Below, one piece after another: positions 1-8,253 of a stretch of DNA of 64,000 nt (position 1 is the stretch's first letter; each line of letters starts with the position of its first letter). This stretch comes from an uncultured Clostridia bacterium (GTDB lineage Bacteria > Bacillota > Clostridia > UMGS1810): positions 62,001-126,000 of the forward strand of contig CAKSIN010000002.1 of the NCBI GenBank assembly GCA_934463115.1, written 5' to 3'. The position numbers and the translations under genes were made by a program. The notes under the pieces are model-generated. The model searched no databases. It saw only the letters and a list, made by a program, of their open reading frames with translations, and was not told the origin of the DNA.

Positions 1-525
1 GAAAACTGGAAGCGTCCGCCGCAGGAGGTGGAATCGCTTATGCGGCTTATGAATGTATATCTTGATGATTATCGCCGTCTCATAGGCGATGAGGATATTC
101 GAATCCGTTTTATAGGTAAACGCGACGGATTGTCGGATGAAATAAAAAGAAAGATCGATATCGTCGAAAAGGCAACGGAAAGCAACAGCAATATTACAAT
201 GAATATAGCGCTCAACTACGGCGGCCGTGAAGAAATGATACATGCAGTAAAGAAAATTTCATCCATGGTATCAAGCGGCGAAATTTCGGTGGATGATATA
301 GACGAAAAGATCGTATCGGATAATCTGTACACATACTATATGCCGGATCCGGATCTTATTATAAGACCGAGTGGGGAACTTCGGCTCAGTAATTTTCTGA
401 TGTGGCAGAGTGCGTACAGTGAATTTTGGTTTTCTGATATCAATTGGCCTGATTTTACAGGCGATGACCTGCTTCGGGCAATAGATGATTATCAGAAAAG
501 AAACAGAAGATACGGAGGTGTTTGA
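1..525 (+). CDS. uppS: Undecaprenyl diphosphate synthase (isoprenyl transferase), 5' end outside window
   Basis: This gene makes the C55 lipid carrier for peptidoglycan and other wall glycans by adding cis isopentenyl units to farnesyl diphosphate in the cytosol. The frame is open from base 1 and starts in the family motif ENWKRP, so roughly the first 70-80 residues of a protein of about 250 lie upstream of the window. The C-terminal signature is clear: IIRPSGELRLSNF followed by MWQSAYSEFWF, which carries the conserved arginines and serine that bind the isopentenyl substrate, and then the W-P-DF end. The GTG at base 28 is internal and is not the start. The stop TGA lies 1 base before the cdsA start. 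The uppS-cdsA-dxr-rseP order is the standard Firmicutes arrangement. Confidence 0.97.
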   Translation, partial: ENWKRPPQEVESLMRLMNVYLDDYRRLIGDEDIRIRFIGKRDGLSDEIKRKIDIVEKATESNSNITMNIALNYGGREEMIHAVKKISSMVSSGEISVDDIDEKIVSDNLYTYYMPDPDLIIRPSGELRLSNFLMWQSAYSEFWFSDINWPDFTGDDLLRAIDDYQKRNRRYGGV

Positions 526-526
526 T

Positions 527-1345
527 ATGCTCAGACAGCGTATAACTGTCGGGGTTGTCGGAGCGGTTTTTGCCGTTTTGATTATATGTCTCAATGTAAA
601 GTTTATTGCTGCTGCAGTGGCACTTATTGCCCTTGTGGGGCTGAGCGAAATTTACAATGCAACAGGACTCATTAAGAGAAATAACGCCCTTTGCATATTC
701 GGGTACGTGTATTCCACGGCAATGTATATTGTTATTACCCTCGCACAGCGCGGAGCGTTTGCTCTCGGGACAATGATATGTATGCTGGGAATATTACTCA
801 TGGTGTATATGGTGTTCAATCACGAAACGGTTGGATTTGCGGATATTTCTCAGTTTTTCTTCAGCACAGTGTATGTTTCGGGACTTCTTGCGTATATTGT
901 TCTTGTGCGCAAAGAAGATACGGGCAGATTTTTGATTTGGATAATATTCATAACCGCATGGCTTTCCGACACACTTGCATTTGCATTTGGGCGCCGTTTC
1001 GGCAGAAACAAGCTTTTGCCAGAGGTAAGTCCGAACAAAACTGTTGAGGGTGCGGCAGGCGGACTTTGCGGCTCACTTGTTTTTAATTTGATATTCGGGT
1101 TTATATGCTCGGCATTCTTCGGGAGATCTGTATACTATCTTCCGCTCGGATTGCTGGCAATACTTGCCGGAGTGCTGTCACAGCTCGGTGATCTTGCTGC
1201 GTCGTGCATAAAGCGCGAACACGGGATTAAGGACTACAGCAATCTTCTTCCGGGGCACGGCGGAGTACTTGACAGATTTGATTCCGTGCTCTTTGTTGCA
1301 CCGACAGTATATTATTTTATAATGATAGTGTCGGTTATTGCATAA
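527..1345 (+). CDS. cdsA: Phosphatidate cytidylyltransferase (CDP-diglyceride synthase)
   Basis: Integral membrane enzyme that converts phosphatidic acid and CTP to CDP-diacylglycerol, the precursor of anionic phospholipids. It has 272 residues, the usual length, and several hydrophobic segments. The family signature sits near the C-terminus: GDLAASCIKRE followed by KDYSNLLPGHGGVLDR. The conserved SPNKTVEGAAGG loop lies upstream of it. An in-frame start at 485 exists, but the Shine-Dalgarno GGAGGT at 514-519 is 7 bases before the ATG at 527, and the protein then begins with a plausible first membrane helix. It is translationally coupled to uppS (1-base gap). Confidence 0.96.
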   Translation: MLRQRITVGVVGAVFAVLIICLNVKFIAAAVALIALVGLSEIYNATGLIKRNNALCIFGYVYSTAMYIVITLAQRGAFALGTMICMLGILLMVYMVFNHETVGFADISQFFFSTVYVSGLLAYIVLVRKEDTGRFLIWIIFITAWLSDTLAFAFGRRFGRNKLLPEVSPNKTVEGAAGGLCGSLVFNLIFGFICSAFFGRSVYYLPLGLLAILAGVLSQLGDLAASCIKREHGIKDYSNLLPGHGGVLDRFDSVLFVAPTVYYFIMIVSVIA

Positions 1346-1367
1346 TATACTATAGAGGTCAGACAGC

Positions 1368-2522
1368 ATGAAAAAAAATATATCAGTTATCGGTTCGACA
1401 GGTTCAATAGGTACACAGGCACTTGAAGTTGCACGTATGCAAAGTGATAATATCCGCATTACCGCTCTCTCGGCTAATTCAAATGTGAAGCTTTTGAGTG
1501 AGCAGGCGCGTGAGTTTCACCCGGATACGGTGTGTATCTGCAACAAAGATAAATACAGCGAGCTTAAAATTCTCCTTGCCGATACCGATATAAACATTCT
1601 TGCCGGCGAGGAACATTTAAGCGACATATCATGCCACAAAGATGCTGATTCGGTTCTTACATCTGTTGTGGGCAATGTCGGCTTTGTTCCTACGGTAAAT
1701 GCAATAAAAGCCGGCAAACGAATACTTCTTGCCAACAAGGAGACGCTTGTTACCGGCGGAGAAATAATAATTCCTCTTGCCAGACAGTGCGGCACAAAAA
1801 TTATTCCGGTGGACAGCGAACACTGCGCCATTTTTCAGTCGCTTGCCGGTTCGGACGGAAAAGATGTATCAAAGATACTTCTAACATGCTCCGGCGGCCC
1901 TTTCTACGGAAAGTCGGCGGATGAAATTGAAAATGTGAGTGTTAAAAACGCACTCAATCACCCAAAATGGTCTATGGGAGCAAAGATTACCGTTGATTCG
2001 GCAACTCTTATGAACAAAGGCCTTGAGGTAATAGAGGCGCACTGGCTGTTCGATGTGGATGTGTCGGATATCGAGGTGTATATTCACCGACAGAGCATTG
2101 TTCATTCAATGGTCGAGTTTTGTGACGGCTCGGTTATTGCACAGCTCGGTGTTCCGGATATGAAACTGCCCATAAGCTATGCGATAAATTATCCCAAACG
2201 CGGCGGAATGGTGTGTGAAAGGCTTGATTTGTTTTCTGTCGGTACTCTTACATTTGCGCGGCCTGATTATGACACGTTCAGATGTCTGCCGCTTGCAATC
2301 AAGGCACTGAAACTCGGCGGAACGATGCCGGCAGTGCTGAATGCCGCAAACGAAACAGCTGTTGACGCATATCTGCACGAAAAAATTTCTTTCGGCAGCA
2401 TAGCCGATATTGTTGAGGAAACAATGAACGGAATAACCAACACTTCGGTTTCACATGAAAATATACTTGAAGCGGACAGAGCGGCACGTGAGTATGCCAA
2501 GGATATTGTTAACAGAATATAG
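1368..2522 (+). CDS. dxr: 1-deoxy-D-xylulose-5-phosphate reductoisomerase
   Basis: Second step of the methylerythritol phosphate (MEP) isoprenoid pathway: NADPH-dependent rearrangement and reduction of DXP to MEP in the cytosol. It has 384 residues, the family length. The N-terminal GSTGSIG dinucleotide loop is at residues 9-15. KETLVTGG and the metal and substrate residues in PVDSEHCAIFQ follow, then KITVDSATLMNKGLEVIEAHWLF. The C-terminal helical domain is complete. It starts 22 bases after cdsA and feeds the prenyl-diphosphate supply used by uppS. Confidence 0.97.
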   Translation: MKKNISVIGSTGSIGTQALEVARMQSDNIRITALSANSNVKLLSEQAREFHPDTVCICNKDKYSELKILLADTDINILAGEEHLSDISCHKDADSVLTSVVGNVGFVPTVNAIKAGKRILLANKETLVTGGEIIIPLARQCGTKIIPVDSEHCAIFQSLAGSDGKDVSKILLTCSGGPFYGKSADEIENVSVKNALNHPKWSMGAKITVDSATLMNKGLEVIEAHWLFDVDVSDIEVYIHRQSIVHSMVEFCDGSVIAQLGVPDMKLPISYAINYPKRGGMVCERLDLFSVGTLTFARPDYDTFRCLPLAIKALKLGGTMPAVLNAANETAVDAYLHEKISFGSIADIVEETMNGITNTSVSHENILEADRAAREYAKDIVNRI

Positions 2523-2578
2523 AATTTAGCCAATAGATGCCGAAATTATGCCTGAGCATCGTATGAAAGGAACTTGTT

Positions 2579-3598
2579 ATGCTTACAGCATTATATACAA
2601 TATTTGTTTTTTGCCTTATTATAGCCATCCATGAATTCGGGCACTTTTTTACAGCCAAGCTCACGGGTGTTACCGTACATGAGTTTTCAATAGGAATGGG
2701 GCCAAAAATATTCAGCGGTTTCCGCAAAGGAACACAGTACAGCCTGCGGATTCTTCCGATAGGCGGTTTTGTAAGAATGGAGGGCGAGGATTCCGAGTCT
2801 GACGATCCAAATGCTTTCGGAAATAAAAAGGCATGGCAAAGACTTATTGTGCTTGCGGCGGGAGCATTTATGAATTTTGTGCTCGGACTGGTGCTGTTTA
2901 TAATAATTTTTGCTCAGTCAAAGGGTTTTTACTCCTCGTCTGTGGGCAGCGTTATAGACGGAAGTGCTTTTCAAAAAGCGGGTATGATGCCGGGCGACCG
3001 CATTGTGTATATGCAGAGTGATTTGTACCGCAGCTCGATTCATAACTACGATGATATATCGTATTTTATCTACAAAAGCGGTGACAAAGAGGCAGACATT
3101 ACATTTGTACGCGACGGAAAAAAATATGTTAAATCAATAAAACCGACTTATATTGAGAGTCAGAAAGCGGTTTTGTTCGGATTTAAACCGAAAGTTGTTT
3201 CCGCAAACGCTGCACGGGTGATTGAATATTCATTGCGCAAGAGCGTTTTTGTTGTAAAGCTTGTTGTTTCGTCACTTGCCGACCTGGTAAAGGGAACTGT
3301 GCATATGTCGGACATGAGCGGACCTGTGGGAATCGTTCGCGAAATCGGTTCGGCAACCAAAGTCGGGTTTACAGCAGTCCTGTCGCTTGCGGCACTGATA
3401 AGCATAAACCTCGGCGTTGTTAATCTTCTTCCGCTCCCGGCACTTGACGGAGGCAGAATATTGTTTATACTGTTTGAAATTGTGCGCGGAAAACCCATAG
3501 ACAGAGAAAAAGAAGGATTTATTCATTTTGCGGGACTGGTTTTACTGCTTCTTCTTATGGCAGTTATAACATATGCCGACATAATGAAGCTTTTGTAA
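2579..3598 (+). CDS. rseP: Site-2 intramembrane metalloprotease (RseP/RasP family)
   Basis: Membrane zinc protease that cleaves anti-sigma factors and remnant signal peptides within the bilayer. It has 339 residues. The N-terminal membrane helix carries the zinc motif HEFGH (residues 18-22). A PDZ domain occupies the middle (around 115-200, with the carboxylate loop near AGMMPGDRI). The C-terminal helix has the second active-site motif, NLLPLPALDGGRI, where the aspartate is the third metal ligand. A last hydrophobic helix ends the protein. The Shine-Dalgarno is AAAGGAA before ATG 2579. In many Clostridia ispG follows this gene, but here xpt does. Confidence 0.96.
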   Translation: MLTALYTIFVFCLIIAIHEFGHFFTAKLTGVTVHEFSIGMGPKIFSGFRKGTQYSLRILPIGGFVRMEGEDSESDDPNAFGNKKAWQRLIVLAAGAFMNFVLGLVLFIIIFAQSKGFYSSSVGSVIDGSAFQKAGMMPGDRIVYMQSDLYRSSIHNYDDISYFIYKSGDKEADITFVRDGKKYVKSIKPTYIESQKAVLFGFKPKVVSANAARVIEYSLRKSVFVVKLVVSSLADLVKGTVHMSDMSGPVGIVREIGSATKVGFTAVLSLAALISINLGVVNLLPLPALDGGRILFILFEIVRGKPIDREKEGFIHFAGLVLLLLLMAVITYADIMKLL

Positions 3599-3621
3599 CA
3601 TGTAATTATACGGAGGACAAA

Positions 3622-4194
3622 ATGAAACTTTTAGAGGACAGAATAGAAAAAGACGGTGTTGTTAAAGGAACAGATATACTCAAGGTGGACAGTTTTCTCA
3701 ATCATCAGATAGACGTGCGTCTTCTGAGAGAAATGGGAAAGGAATTTAAAAAACTTTTTTCGGACAGTGAAGTAAACAAAATACTTACAATAGAATCTTC
3801 CGGAATAGCAATTGCGTGTATGGCTGCAATCGAATTTGATGTTCCGGTGGTATTTGCAAAAAAAGGCAAAAGCCTTAATATAGACGAAGTGTACACCGAA
3901 AAGGTTGAGTCATTCACTCACTCGAAGGTGTACGATGTTATGGTGGATAAAAAGTACCTGGGAAAAGATGACAGGGTACTTATTATAGATGACTTTCTTG
4001 CCAATGGCAAGGCGCTTATCGGTCTTGCAAAGATTATTCAGAAATCGGGCGCAACACTTGTCGGCGCCGGCATAGCTGTGGAAAAAGGTTTTCAGCCCGG
4101 AGGTAAACTCATACGTGAGAGCGGCATAAGGGTGGAATCACTTGCTATAGTCGACAGCATGAGCGAGAAAGACGGCATTGTGTTCAGAAATTGA
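3622..4194 (+). CDS. xpt: Xanthine phosphoribosyltransferase
   Basis: Purine salvage enzyme that makes XMP from xanthine and PRPP in the cytosol. It has 190 residues and is collinear with Bacillus subtilis Xpt from memory: the N-terminal KVDSFLNHQID, IESSGIA, the PVVFAKKGKSL loop, and the PRPP-binding motif VLIIDDFLANG with two acidic residues. It is 23 bases downstream of rseP with a GGAGGA ribosome site, so it is probably cotranscribed. The 28-base upstream spacer has no room for a purine riboswitch of the kind that controls xpt in Bacillus. Confidence 0.95.
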   Translation: MKLLEDRIEKDGVVKGTDILKVDSFLNHQIDVRLLREMGKEFKKLFSDSEVNKILTIESSGIAIACMAAIEFDVPVVFAKKGKSLNIDEVYTEKVESFTHSKVYDVMVDKKYLGKDDRVLIIDDFLANGKALIGLAKIIQKSGATLVGAGIAVEKGFQPGGKLIRESGIRVESLAIVDSMSEKDGIVFRN

Positions 4195-4307
4195 ATTTTG
4201 TTTCGGCAGGTATATTTACCCGTCGGATGAACGATAATAATATTTATGATGAACATGAACGTGATATCAGTAGGATTTTAAGTTAATGAAAGAAATGGAG
4301 GCACATC

Positions 4308-5972
4308 GTGGCTAAAAAAGCAAAACTAAAGATTATTCCTCTTGGCGGTCTGGATGAAATCGGAAAAAATATGACCGTTATTGAGTATGGAAACGACATG
4401 ATGATTATTGATTGCGGAATGGCGTTTCCGGATGAGGAACTTTTGGGTATTGACGTTGTAATACCTGATTTTTCCTATGTAATAAAAAACAAAGACAGAC
4501 TCCGCGGCATAGTGCTCACTCACGGGCACGAAGACCATATAGGCGGATTGCCGTACTTTTTAAAGGAACTCAACACACCGGTATACGGTACAAACCTTAC
4601 ACTCGGATTGGTGCAAAACAAACTCAAGGAGCACAATCTTCTTTCGAGTGCAAAACTCAAAATTGTTTTGCCCGGCGATACAATTCGCCTCGGAGTATTC
4701 ACCGTTGAGTTTATCCGCTCAAACCATTCAATTGCGGACGCAGTTGCTCTTGCGGTAAACACACCGCTCGGAACACTTGTTCATACCGGTGACTTCAAGA
4801 TTGATTCAACACCGATTGAGGGAGATATGATAGACCTTACAAGATTTGGCGAACTCGGCAAAAAAGGTGTTCTTGCGCTCATGAGCGACAGTACAAATGC
4901 TGAACGTCCGGGATTTACAATGTCAGAACGCAGCGTCGGAAAAACTCTGGAAAACCTTTTCCGCTCCACACGTCAGAGAATTATTGTTGCAACATTTGCA
5001 TCCAATGTTCATCGTATTCAGCAGATTATCAATGCTGCTCACAATAATAAAAGAAAGGTTGCAGTGTCCGGCAGAAGTATGCTCAATCTTATTGAGGTTG
5101 CGTCTACACTCGGATATCTCAAACTGTACAACGATATTCTTATAGATATTGACAATATCAAAAAGTATCAGCCGCACCAGCTTGTTATTATAACAACAGG
5201 AAGTCAGGGCGAACCGATGAGCGCACTTTACAGAATGGCATACAGTGACCACCGCAAGGTGGAGATAACCCCCGGCGATGTTGTAATCGTTTCGGCGAAT
5301 CCAATTCCCGGAAATGAAAAGCTTGTTTCAAACGTTGTAAACGAGCTTACAAAAAAAGGCGCAAAGGTTATTCACGACCGTGAGGATCACATACATGTTT
5401 CGGGACATGCAAGCCAGGAAGAACTCAAGATGATTATGGCACTCACAAAGCCGAAATATTTTATACCGGTTCACGGCGAGTACAAGCATCTTGACAAACA
5501 TGCCGAGCTTGCCGAACTTATGGGAATAAACAAGAAAAATATTTTTATTCTTGATAACGGCCGTGTGCTTGAGTTTACACACAATTCGGCAAAAGCGGTA
5601 GACACCGTTCAGTCGGGCAGGGTATTTGTCGACGGACTCGGTGTCGGAGATGTCGGAAACATTGTACTTCGCGACAGAAAACACCTTGCGGAGGACGGAC
5701 TCATTGTTGTTGTGGTTACCATTTCGTCCGACAGCGGACTTGTGGTTGCCGGTCCGGATGTTATATCGCGCGGATTTGTATATGTCCGTGAATCCGAATC
5801 TCTTATGGAAGAAGTGCGAAGCATCGCCAAGGGCTGCCTTGATGTGTGCGAACGCAATCATGTACGCGATTGGAACAGCATTAAAACCAATATAAAAAGT
5901 AAAATCTCCGAGCAGCTTTACCGCGAGACAAAGCGCCGCCCGATGATTTTGCCTGTTATTATGGAAGTATAG
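4308..5972 (+). CDS. rnjA: Ribonuclease J (MBL-fold exo/endoribonuclease)
   Basis: Metallo-beta-lactamase/beta-CASP RNase with 5'-3' exonuclease and endonuclease activity, central to mRNA decay and rRNA maturation in Firmicutes. It has 554 residues, the normal length. The metal site HGHEDH is near residue 73, with further ligands in HTGDF and the SDSTNAERPG motif. The beta-CASP domain contains ATFASNVHRIQQI and TTGSQGEPMSAL. PVHGEYKHL completes the active site, and the C-terminal domain is present. The start is GTG 4308, set by ATGGAGGC at 4295-4302 and by the family start (AKKAKLKIIPLGGLDEIGKN). It has a 113-base leader after xpt. Confidence 0.96.
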   Translation: MAKKAKLKIIPLGGLDEIGKNMTVIEYGNDMMIIDCGMAFPDEELLGIDVVIPDFSYVIKNKDRLRGIVLTHGHEDHIGGLPYFLKELNTPVYGTNLTLGLVQNKLKEHNLLSSAKLKIVLPGDTIRLGVFTVEFIRSNHSIADAVALAVNTPLGTLVHTGDFKIDSTPIEGDMIDLTRFGELGKKGVLALMSDSTNAERPGFTMSERSVGKTLENLFRSTRQRIIVATFASNVHRIQQIINAAHNNKRKVAVSGRSMLNLIEVASTLGYLKLYNDILIDIDNIKKYQPHQLVIITTGSQGEPMSALYRMAYSDHRKVEITPGDVVIVSANPIPGNEKLVSNVVNELTKKGAKVIHDREDHIHVSGHASQEELKMIMALTKPKYFIPVHGEYKHLDKHAELAELMGINKKNIFILDNGRVLEFTHNSAKAVDTVQSGRVFVDGLGVGDVGNIVLRDRKHLAEDGLIVVVVTISSDSGLVVAGPDVISRGFVYVRESESLMEEVRSIAKGCLDVCERNHVRDWNSIKTNIKSKISEQLYRETKRRPMILPVIMEV

Positions 5973-5983
5973 AATTAAATTAA

Positions 5984-6020
5984 CGCCTATGAATGGACAG
6001 TATTTGTCCATTTGTAGGCG
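5984..6020 (+). terminator. Long hairpin downstream of rnjA, probable terminator or processing site
   Basis: A 16-base inverted repeat (5984-5999 and 6005-6020) with a 5-base loop. It pairs completely if two U-G wobbles are allowed. It begins 12 bases after the rnjA stop. The bases after it are TATAATATTA rather than a clean T-run, so termination is likely but not certain. Confidence 0.6.
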
Positions 6021-6045
6021 TATAATATTACCGAGGTGAATTGAT

Positions 6046-6495
6046 GTGAAAGTTGATAATACAAAGAGTTTCAGACTGTTGAATATGTACGAACGTTTAA
6101 ATCGCGGTGATATTATAAATAAAAAACAGTTTGCAGATGAGTTTGAAATAAGTGAAAAATCCGTGCAAAGAGATATTGATGATTTGCGCGCATACCTGTT
6201 CGAATCATATGAAATCGGTGATGATGCAACAATTGAATACGATTATGTTAAAGGCGGTTATAAATTGATTAAGACGGAACGGGAGTTTTTGACTAACAAA
6301 GAAATATTCGCTGTTGCAAAAGTTCTTTTGGAAAGCAGAGGTTTTAACAAGCAGGAATTAAACGACATTATTGACAAACTGATTTTCAATAAAGAGATTA
6401 TTGAGTGGGAATGACATATCACATCCGACAAGTGGCTTAACCACGCCATTTACGGCACTTGTGAGTGCAAATTGGCAACGGTTTGGCAACATTAA
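6046..6495 (+). pseudogene. WYL-family transcriptional regulator, truncated after the HTH region
   Basis: The 122-residue product (6046-6414, GTG start, GAGGTG site at 6033-6038) has the N-terminal half of a WYL/DeoR-like regulator: a winged helix with FADEFEISEKSVQRDIDDLRA and the linker FLTNKEIFAVAKVLLESRGF. These proteins normally run to about 300 residues with a WYL ligand-binding domain, which is absent. After TGA 6412 the same frame stays open for 26 codons to TAA 6493, encoding a tail (ending LATVWQH) that does not look like a WYL domain. I read this as a 5' remnant fused to unrelated sequence by a deletion or insertion. A functional HTH-only protein cannot be excluded. Confidence 0.7.
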
Positions 6496-6511
6496 ATTAT
6501 TTATAAAAGTA

Positions 6512-6547
6512 AGAGCTAACTGAGTTGATTTTCAGCTAGCTCTTTTT
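6512..6547 (+). terminator. Rho-independent terminator
   Basis: A 12-base stem with one mismatch (6512-6523 with 6532-6543), an 8-base loop, and then TTTTT at 6543-6547. It separates the rnjA/WYL-remnant region from the c-di-GMP-regulated operon. Between it and the next promoter (6548-6647) I see no gene. Confidence 0.85.
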
Positions 6548-6647
6548 GGTTTGTTCGAGAGGGGGGTGCGGACATATTCTTGGACTTTAAAAAGCGAGGT
6601 GTTTTGTAAAAAAACAGTATACGCTTTGGGTTTTTGCCAGAGGATAG

Positions 6648-6676
6648 TTGACAAAAGTGAATCATTGTGGTATAAT
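6648..6676 (+). promoter_or_regulatory. Consensus sigma-A promoter of the c-di-GMP operon
   Basis: TTGACA at 6648-6653, a 17-base spacer, and TATAAT at 6671-6676, which is a perfect consensus. The predicted transcript starts around 6682-6685, just before the riboswitch aptamer. The basal promoter should be strong, so control probably lies in the leader. Confidence 0.92.
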
Positions 6677-6689
6677 ATCTAGAAATTAA

Positions 6690-6762
6690 TATTTAGCAAA
6701 ATCGGCGAAAGCCGGTGACGCAAAGCAAAGAGGCTAAAGCTTTATGCCACGCCAGTCCAGCT
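6690..6762 (+). promoter_or_regulatory. Cyclic di-GMP-I (GEMM-I) riboswitch aptamer
   Basis: Conserved GEMM-I elements appear in order: GCAAA at 6696-6700, a P2 hairpin CGGC-GAAA-GCCG with the docking GAAA tetraloop (6703-6714), the invariant GACGCAAAGC (6717-6726), the short P3 arm GGCTAAAGC...TATGCC (6732-6748), and CGCCAGTCC at the 3' side. A guanine precedes CAAA (6696) at the position that distinguishes c-di-GMP binders from cGAMP-type (A) members. The P3 arm is short and the 3' side diverges from the usual GGTTGCC, and I could not settle P1 by eye. The next element is a terminator whose 5' arm overlaps the aptamer end, the usual expression platform. Confidence 0.87.
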
Positions 6763-6812
6763 GCAATGATAGGAGTCTTTCAAGGCTTTTTGTTATTGCA
6801 GCTTTTCTTTTT
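6759..6812 (+). terminator. Riboswitch-controlled intrinsic terminator
   Basis: A perfect 9-base stem (6759-6767 with 6795-6803), extendable to about 13 with wobbles, followed by TTTTCTTTTT. The 5' arm overlaps the 3' end of the aptamer, so ligand binding could switch between read-through and termination. Whether c-di-GMP turns the operon on or off cannot be decided by eye. Confidence 0.85.
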
Positions 6813-6827
6813 GCAAGAGGGGATTTT

Positions 6828-7520
6828 ATGAATGTTGTAACAAGAGAAGAAAAGAAGTTTTTAATAAATATTGATGAGTTTCGTTCTAAATCTCATTATC
6901 TCGATATGCTAATGATACAAGATGAGCATAACGGGACAGACGGCTACATCATACGCTCACTCTATTTTGACACAATTTACGATGACGATTTCTTTGAAAA
7001 GCTTGAAGGCGTTGAAACAAGACGAAAAATAAGGCTTAGAATTTATGACGCAAAGCACGATTTTGCAATGCTTGAAATGAAGCAAAAGCAAGGGGCAAAT
7101 CAGAAGAAACGCTCACTTCGTATGACAAAAGCGGACGCAGAGGCGTTAATTGCCGGAAAGTATGAAGTTTTGTTAAAATACAAAGAGGATTTTGCAAGAG
7201 AATGTTACGGACTTATGCATTATAAGTGCTACCGACCGAAAACGATTGTTCAATATAACCGTAAAGCGTACATTGCAAAGGAAAATAAAATCAGGATTAC
7301 CTTTGACAATAACATTGTGGCAACGGAAACCAATTTTGATTTATTTTCGGAAAATCTTGTGATGTATCCTGTTTTAGATAAGTTTAATGTGGTGCTCGAG
7401 GTAAAGTTCAACGGATTTTTGCTCGATTACATCAGGCAGTTTATAAACAGTATCAACAAAAGTGAGTTGTCGGTAAGTAAATACGCTTTAGCAAGACAGC
7501 AAAGCTATGATGAAATATGA
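6828..7520 (+). CDS. VTC-domain protein (polyphosphate-polymerase-like)
   Basis: 230 residues forming a single VTC domain, the fold of the yeast vacuolar polyphosphate polymerase in the triphosphate-tunnel superfamily. Visible tunnel motifs are REEKKF at the N-terminus, SLYFDT, RRKIRLRIYD, LEMKQKQ, VQYNRKAYI, KIRITFDN, VVLEVKF and the C-terminal SVSKYALA. These supply the basic and acidic residues that bind phosphate and metal. In bacteria this domain is often found next to DUF4956 and CotH genes, as here. Its substrate in such clusters is unknown to me, so polyphosphate synthesis is only one option. An in-frame ATG at 6744 lies inside the riboswitch and is rejected. ATG 6828 has GAGGGGA in front of it. 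Confidence 0.85.
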   Translation: MNVVTREEKKFLINIDEFRSKSHYLDMLMIQDEHNGTDGYIIRSLYFDTIYDDDFFEKLEGVETRRKIRLRIYDAKHDFAMLEMKQKQGANQKKRSLRMTKADAEALIAGKYEVLLKYKEDFARECYGLMHYKCYRPKTIVQYNRKAYIAKENKIRITFDNNIVATETNFDLFSENLVMYPVLDKFNVVLEVKFNGFLLDYIRQFINSINKSELSVSKYALARQQSYDEI

Positions 7521-7538
7521 TAAAAGGAGTTTTTGAAA

Positions 7539-8219
7539 ATGAGAAGTCAGATTTTTAATCTTATCAAAGACCAGCCAACTCTCTCGTGGGAGCAGATTGC
7601 AGCAAATATTTTAGTTTCGGGAATTTTGGGATTTTTAATTTTTATATCCTATATGATTTCACACCGCGGAACGATTTACAGTAAAAAGTTTAATGTATCA
7701 CTTGTTGTTTTAACAGTTCTTACCTCAATGGTTATGACGGTTATCGGAAACAACGTAGCACTTTCCCTTGGTATGGTCGGTGCACTTTCTATTGTTCGTT
7801 TCAGGACGGCAATTAAGGATTCAAGAGATACCGTTTACATATTCTGGACAATTATTGTAGGTATTTGCTGCGGCGTGGGTGACTTTATCGTTGCAGGTAT
7901 CGGAAGTGCATTCGTATTTATACTTTTTCTCATATTGGGTGCAATCAAGAATAATAACCGCATGCTTGTAATCATTAGGGGTAACCGTACCAAAGAGGCA
8001 CAAATTCAGGCTGTAATGTATAAATTTTTTGGTGCAAAAGCGGTGCTCAGAGTGAAAAACTCAACAACAGAATCTATTGAATTTATTTACGAAATTACTG
8101 CAAAGCTTCTTTCTCAGGCAGAAAGGAAAAACAACATTGGTATTTGCGATGAGATTTATAAAATCGGTAATATCGAATATGTTAATACCGTTATGCAAAA
8201 TGATGAGGTTTCAAATTAA
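7539..8219 (+). CDS. DUF4956 family membrane protein
   Basis: 226 residues. An N-terminal cytosolic stretch is followed by about four hydrophobic segments (roughly residues 25-45, 55-75, 80-95 and 100-135) and a soluble C-terminal domain of about 85 residues. The segment LSLGMVGALSIVRFRTAIKD is typical of DUF4956. The family has no proven function known to me. It is regularly coupled to VTC-domain and CotH genes, which suggests a membrane partner for a phosphoryl- or glycan-transfer enzyme. ATG 7539 is preferred over TTG 7533 because AAGGAGT (7524-7530) is 8 bases from the ATG but only 2 from the TTG. Confidence 0.85.
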   Translation: MRSQIFNLIKDQPTLSWEQIAANILVSGILGFLIFISYMISHRGTIYSKKFNVSLVVLTVLTSMVMTVIGNNVALSLGMVGALSIVRFRTAIKDSRDTVYIFWTIIVGICCGVGDFIVAGIGSAFVFILFLILGAIKNNNRMLVIIRGNRTKEAQIQAVMYKFFGAKAVLRVKNSTTESIEFIYEITAKLLSQAERKNNIGICDEIYKIGNIEYVNTVMQNDEVSN

Positions 8220-8253
8220 ACCTATTAACTGACCGCAAAAGGAGGTGCCGGGG

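Noticed and set aside
3599..3621. Purine riboswitch before xpt
   Set aside because: Only 23 bases separate rseP and xpt. No aptamer core is possible there.
4227..4286. 19-codon open frame between xpt and rnjA
   Set aside because: No good ribosome site and no recognisable sequence. It is likely part of the rnjA leader.
5328..6011. 227-codon minus-strand open frame opposite rnjA
   Set aside because: Shadow of rnjA. Composition rich in N, Y, C and H, no ribosome site, and the plus-strand protein is certain.
6696..6760. GEMM-Ib cGAMP riboswitch
   Set aside because: The position before CAAA is G rather than A, which favours c-di-GMP, although promiscuity cannot be excluded.
6744..6827. Upstream ATG extending the VTC gene by 28 codons
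   Set aside because: It lies inside the riboswitch aptamer and terminator stem. The ATG at 6828 has a proper Shine-Dalgarno.
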